From Paracoccus yibinensis (GTDB lineage: Bacteria; Pseudomonadota; Alphaproteobacteria; Rhodobacterales; Rhodobacteraceae), in assembly GCF_030846195.1 (NCBI RefSeq), contig NZ_JAVCWH010000005.1:62001-126000 (forward strand): a DNA stretch of 64,000 bases, given 5' to 3'. Numbering within the stretch: the stretch's first letter is position 1; each line of letters starts with the position of its first letter. The notes under the pieces are model-generated. The model saw only the letters and a program-made list of their open reading frames with translations. It had not been told where the DNA came from and did no database searches. A program made the translations under genes and the position numbers. Of the stretch, positions 61,726-64,000 are shown in pieces.

Positions 61726-63768
61726 ATGACCGACACGCCGCCGCCGCTGAAACCGGCAAGCCCCGTGCGCAAGACTGCCGCGCGCGCTGCCCAGGCCGGG
61801 ATCAACGTGATCTGGCTTGTGCCCATCATTGCCCTGGTGGTGACCTTGGGCATCGCCTGGAACGCCTATTCCACCCGCGGCTCCGTGATCGAGGTCGAGT
61901 TCGCCGACGCAACCGGCGTCACGCCCGGCGAAACCACCCTGCGCTTCCGCGAGATCACCGTGGGCCAGGTGGAATCCGTCAGCTTCACCCCGGATCTGTC
62001 CCGCGTGGTGGTGGAAATCCGGGTGGACAAGGACATCGCCCCCTATATCGACAGCGATGCGTCCTTCTGGATCGTCCGTCCGCAGGTGACGGCCCAGGGC
62101 GTGACGCGCCTGGACACGGTCCTGACCGGTTCCTTCATCGAGGGATATTGGGACGCCAATGTCACGGAACCCCAGAACCATTTCGTCGGCCAGGACCGCC
62201 CGCCCCTGGTCCGCGAGGATGTTCCCGGCACGCTGGTCACACTGGCCATGGAAAACGCCGACGGCATCAGCGAAGGCGCGCCGGTCCTGTATCGCGGCGT
62301 CCAGGTGGGCCGGATGGAGAATATCCGCCTGGCCGATACCGAGGATCAGGTCATCGCCGACGCCTTCATCGAGGCGCCGCATGACAAGCGGCTGACGACC
62401 TCGACCGTGTTCTGGGACACCTCGGGCTTTTCGCTGTCGCTGGGCGCGTCGGGGGTCTCGTTCAACGTGAATTCCTTGTCCTCGGTCCTGCAGGGGGGCG
62501 TGGCCTTCGACACGCTGATCAGCGGCGGACGGCCCGTGGAGCCGGGCCATGTCTATGCCCTGCAGCCGGACGAGGATACCGCCCGAAACGACATCCTGGC
62601 CAGCGACAGCGGCGAACCGCTGCGCCTTGCCATGCTGATCGACGATTCCCTGCAAGGGTTGGCCAAGGGGGCCGATGTGCAGTTCCAGGGCCTGCGCGTG
62701 GGCCAGGTCACGGATCTGGCGGTGACGCAGGATGAACCGCGCGGGGAAATCCGGCAGGTCGTGACGATGGCGATTTCCCCGTCCCGGCTGGGGCTGCCCC
62801 AGGACGCCACGTCCGAAGACGCCCTTGCCTTCCTGGAACAGGCCGTGTCCCAAGGGCTTCGCGCGCGCGTGGCCAGTGCCGGGTTCCTGGGCACGTCGCT
62901 GATGGTGGAATTGGTGGAAATCCCCGGCGCCGAACCGGCCAGCATCAACACAAGCGCCCAGCCCAATCCCATCATCCCGTCCGTCCCTGGCGATCTGGAC
63001 GACTTCAGCGCCAGTGCCCAGGGCTTCCTGTCCCGGATCGGCAACCTGCCGCTGGAAGAAGTGCTGCAATCGGCGACCGACATGATGAACAGCATCACCG
63101 CCATCGCCAGCTCGGAAGATACCCGCGCCATCCCCGAAAGCCTGCGGGAAACGCTGGACCAGACCCGCAGTGCGGCCACCGACATCGGCGGCATGGCCCG
63201 CGACCTGCGCGACAGCGGCACGGCCGAGAACCTCGCCCGCCTGGTCGATGAAGCCGCCGCCGCCGCCGAGGCCGTCAAGCTGGCCGCCGCCGACGTGCCG
63301 GACATGGTGGACCAGATCGACGCCGCCGCCACTGCGGTCGAGGAATTCGAATTCGCCGAGATCAGCGCCCAGGCCGAAGGGATCCTGGCCGACCTGCGCG
63401 CGATGCTGGGCAGCGAGGATGCCGAAGAACTGCCGCGCAACCTGTCCAATACGCTGGAGGCCGCGTCGGGCCTGTTGAACGACCTGCGTGACGGCGATGC
63501 GGCTGGCAGCCTGAACGACGCGCTCGACAGCGCCAGCACCGCGGCGGAGGAGATCGCCACCTCGGTCGAGCGCCTGCCGCAGCTGATCCAGCGGCTGGAA
63601 GCAACGGCGGCACGTGCGGATTCGGTCCTGGCGTCCTATGGCAGCCGTTCCGCCTTCAACACCGAGGCTGTCAACATGCTGCGCGAACTGCGCCGCGCGA
63701 CCGAGGCATTCGGGTCCTTGGCCCGGATGATCGAACGCAACCCCCGCGCCTTCATTCTGGGACGATGA
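61726..63768 (+). CDS. pqiB: Intermembrane transport protein PqiB (MCE family)
   Basis: The 680-residue protein has one N-terminal membrane helix (INVIWLVPIIALVVTLGIAW) and three MCE domains in the periplasm: about 46-140, 165-260 and 295-375, each with a variant of GxxVxxRGxxVGxVxxI. A long helical, Ala/Asp-rich tail (about 430-670) follows, suited to building the PqiB syringe-like needle. It moves lipids between inner and outer membrane. The pqiC start follows one base after its stop. Confidence 0.92.
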   Translation: MTDTPPPLKPASPVRKTAARAAQAGINVIWLVPIIALVVTLGIAWNAYSTRGSVIEVEFADATGVTPGETTLRFREITVGQVESVSFTPDLSRVVVEIRVDKDIAPYIDSDASFWIVRPQVTAQGVTRLDTVLTGSFIEGYWDANVTEPQNHFVGQDRPPLVREDVPGTLVTLAMENADGISEGAPVLYRGVQVGRMENIRLADTEDQVIADAFIEAPHDKRLTTSTVFWDTSGFSLSLGASGVSFNVNSLSSVLQGGVAFDTLISGGRPVEPGHVYALQPDEDTARNDILASDSGEPLRLAMLIDDSLQGLAKGADVQFQGLRVGQVTDLAVTQDEPRGEIRQVVTMAISPSRLGLPQDATSEDALAFLEQAVSQGLRARVASAGFLGTSLMVELVEIPGAEPASINTSAQPNPIIPSVPGDLDDFSASAQGFLSRIGNLPLEEVLQSATDMMNSITAIASSEDTRAIPESLRETLDQTRSAATDIGGMARDLRDSGTAENLARLVDEAAAAAEAVKLAAADVPDMVDQIDAAATAVEEFEFAEISAQAEGILADLRAMLGSEDAEELPRNLSNTLEAASGLLNDLRDGDAAGSLNDALDSASTAAEEIATSVERLPQLIQRLEATAARADSVLASYGSRSAFNTEAVNMLRELRRATEAFGSLARMIERNPRAFILGR

Positions 63769-63769
63769 C

Positions 63770-64000
63770 ATGACCCTGCGCCTGCCCGTGACCCTTGCCT
63801 GCCTTGGCCTTCTGGGGCTGTCGGCCTGTTCCGACCCGGAAGATACCGCGCGCTACATCATCGACCCGCCGGTGACAGGCGAACAGGTGCCCAACCGGCT
63901 GGGCAGCGCGGAACTGAAGGATGTGTCCCTGCCCGAATACGCGTCCGGGCAAGAGGTCGCCTTCCAGACGGAAGACGGCGCCGTGCGGTCAAGCCCCGAC
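63770..64000 (+). CDS. pqiC: PqiC-type outer-membrane lipoprotein (cut by window edge)
   Basis: Seventy-seven residues are present before the edge. The signal peptide (LPVTLACLGLLGLSACS) ends in a lipobox, L-S-A-C, so the protein is lipid-anchored. RYIIDPPVTGEQVPNRLGSAELKDVSLPEYA fits the start of the ABC-type transport auxiliary (DUF330) domain of PqiC, which docks the PqiB needle at the outer membrane. The rest lies outside the window. Confidence 0.85.
   Translation, partial: MTLRLPVTLACLGLLGLSACSDPEDTARYIIDPPVTGEQVPNRLGSAELKDVSLPEYASGQEVAFQTEDGAVRSSPD

Noticed and set aside
61627..63771. Minus-strand open frame of 714 codons
   Set aside because: Antisense to pqiB with its three MCE domains; the product is Gly/His/Gln-rich and unlike any protein.

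Overview
The window is chromosomal DNA from a GC-rich alphaproteobacterium of the Rhodobacteraceae, most likely Paracoccus or a close relative. The evidence is the xoxF-cycB-xoxJ and gfa-flhA-fghA C1 block, the parAB-rsmG-mnmG-mnmE-rho order beside an origin, a PhyR/NepR/EcfG stress module, and a palindromic intergenic repeat typical of the family. No tRNA, rRNA, CRISPR array, insertion sequence or prophage was seen. Almost all of the window is coding, and many neighbours overlap by 4 bases (ATGA or GTGA).

Layout. 0-14.8 kb: a cut-off ATP-dependent DNA ligase with its exonuclease, a WYL regulator, a GST, a DMT transporter, a VOC protein, HU, AMP nucleosidase, an SDR protein, a UbiH-type hydroxylase, a UdgX/radical-SAM DNA-repair pair, a LolA-like protein, an MFS transporter and two tandem HAD acid phosphatases. 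14.8-29.3 kb: methanol and formaldehyde oxidation. This holds a six-gene PQQ-associated ABC operon, a plus-strand SRPBCC/beta-propeller pair, then (minus strand) gfa, flhA, a ClpP-like protease, a GNAT, fghA, lanthanide-type xoxF, cytochrome cycB, xoxJ and a CXXCW rhodanese. XoxF oxidises methanol in the periplasm and passes electrons to CycB; Gfa, FlhA and FghA take formaldehyde to formate through glutathione. 29.4-34.6 kb: grpE-hrcA, then rph-rdgB-ridA-hemW and small genes.

34.6-38.8 kb is the least understood part: a secreted coiled-coil protein built of six 35-residue repeats, an orphan TAXI-type binding protein, and a convergent ExeA-like AAA ATPase with a membrane segment and Sel1-like repeats. 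39-45.8 kb: stress-type accessory genes (erythromycin-esterase-like protein, three tiny hydrophilic proteins, PAP2 phosphatase, an 87-residue protein) and a three-subunit molybdenum hydroxylase. Four EcfG-type promoters (GGAAC-N16/17-NGTT) lie in the two divergent gaps here. Their cognate regulators (phyR, nepR, ecfG, HisKA_2 kinase) sit at 56.9-60.3 kb in the same window.

46-55.9 kb is the replication-origin region. parB, parA, rsmG, mnmG, mnmE, rho and hemJ run leftward; aroE, coaE and dnaQ run rightward. Between them is a 466-base gap with DnaA boxes, the probable oriC. Two perfect parS sites are embedded in the first codons of mnmG and rsmG. The stretch from about 46.0 to 50.9 kb has visibly lower GC than its surroundings. 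The window ends in a pqiA-pqiA-pqiB-pqiC lipid-transport operon whose last gene is cut off.
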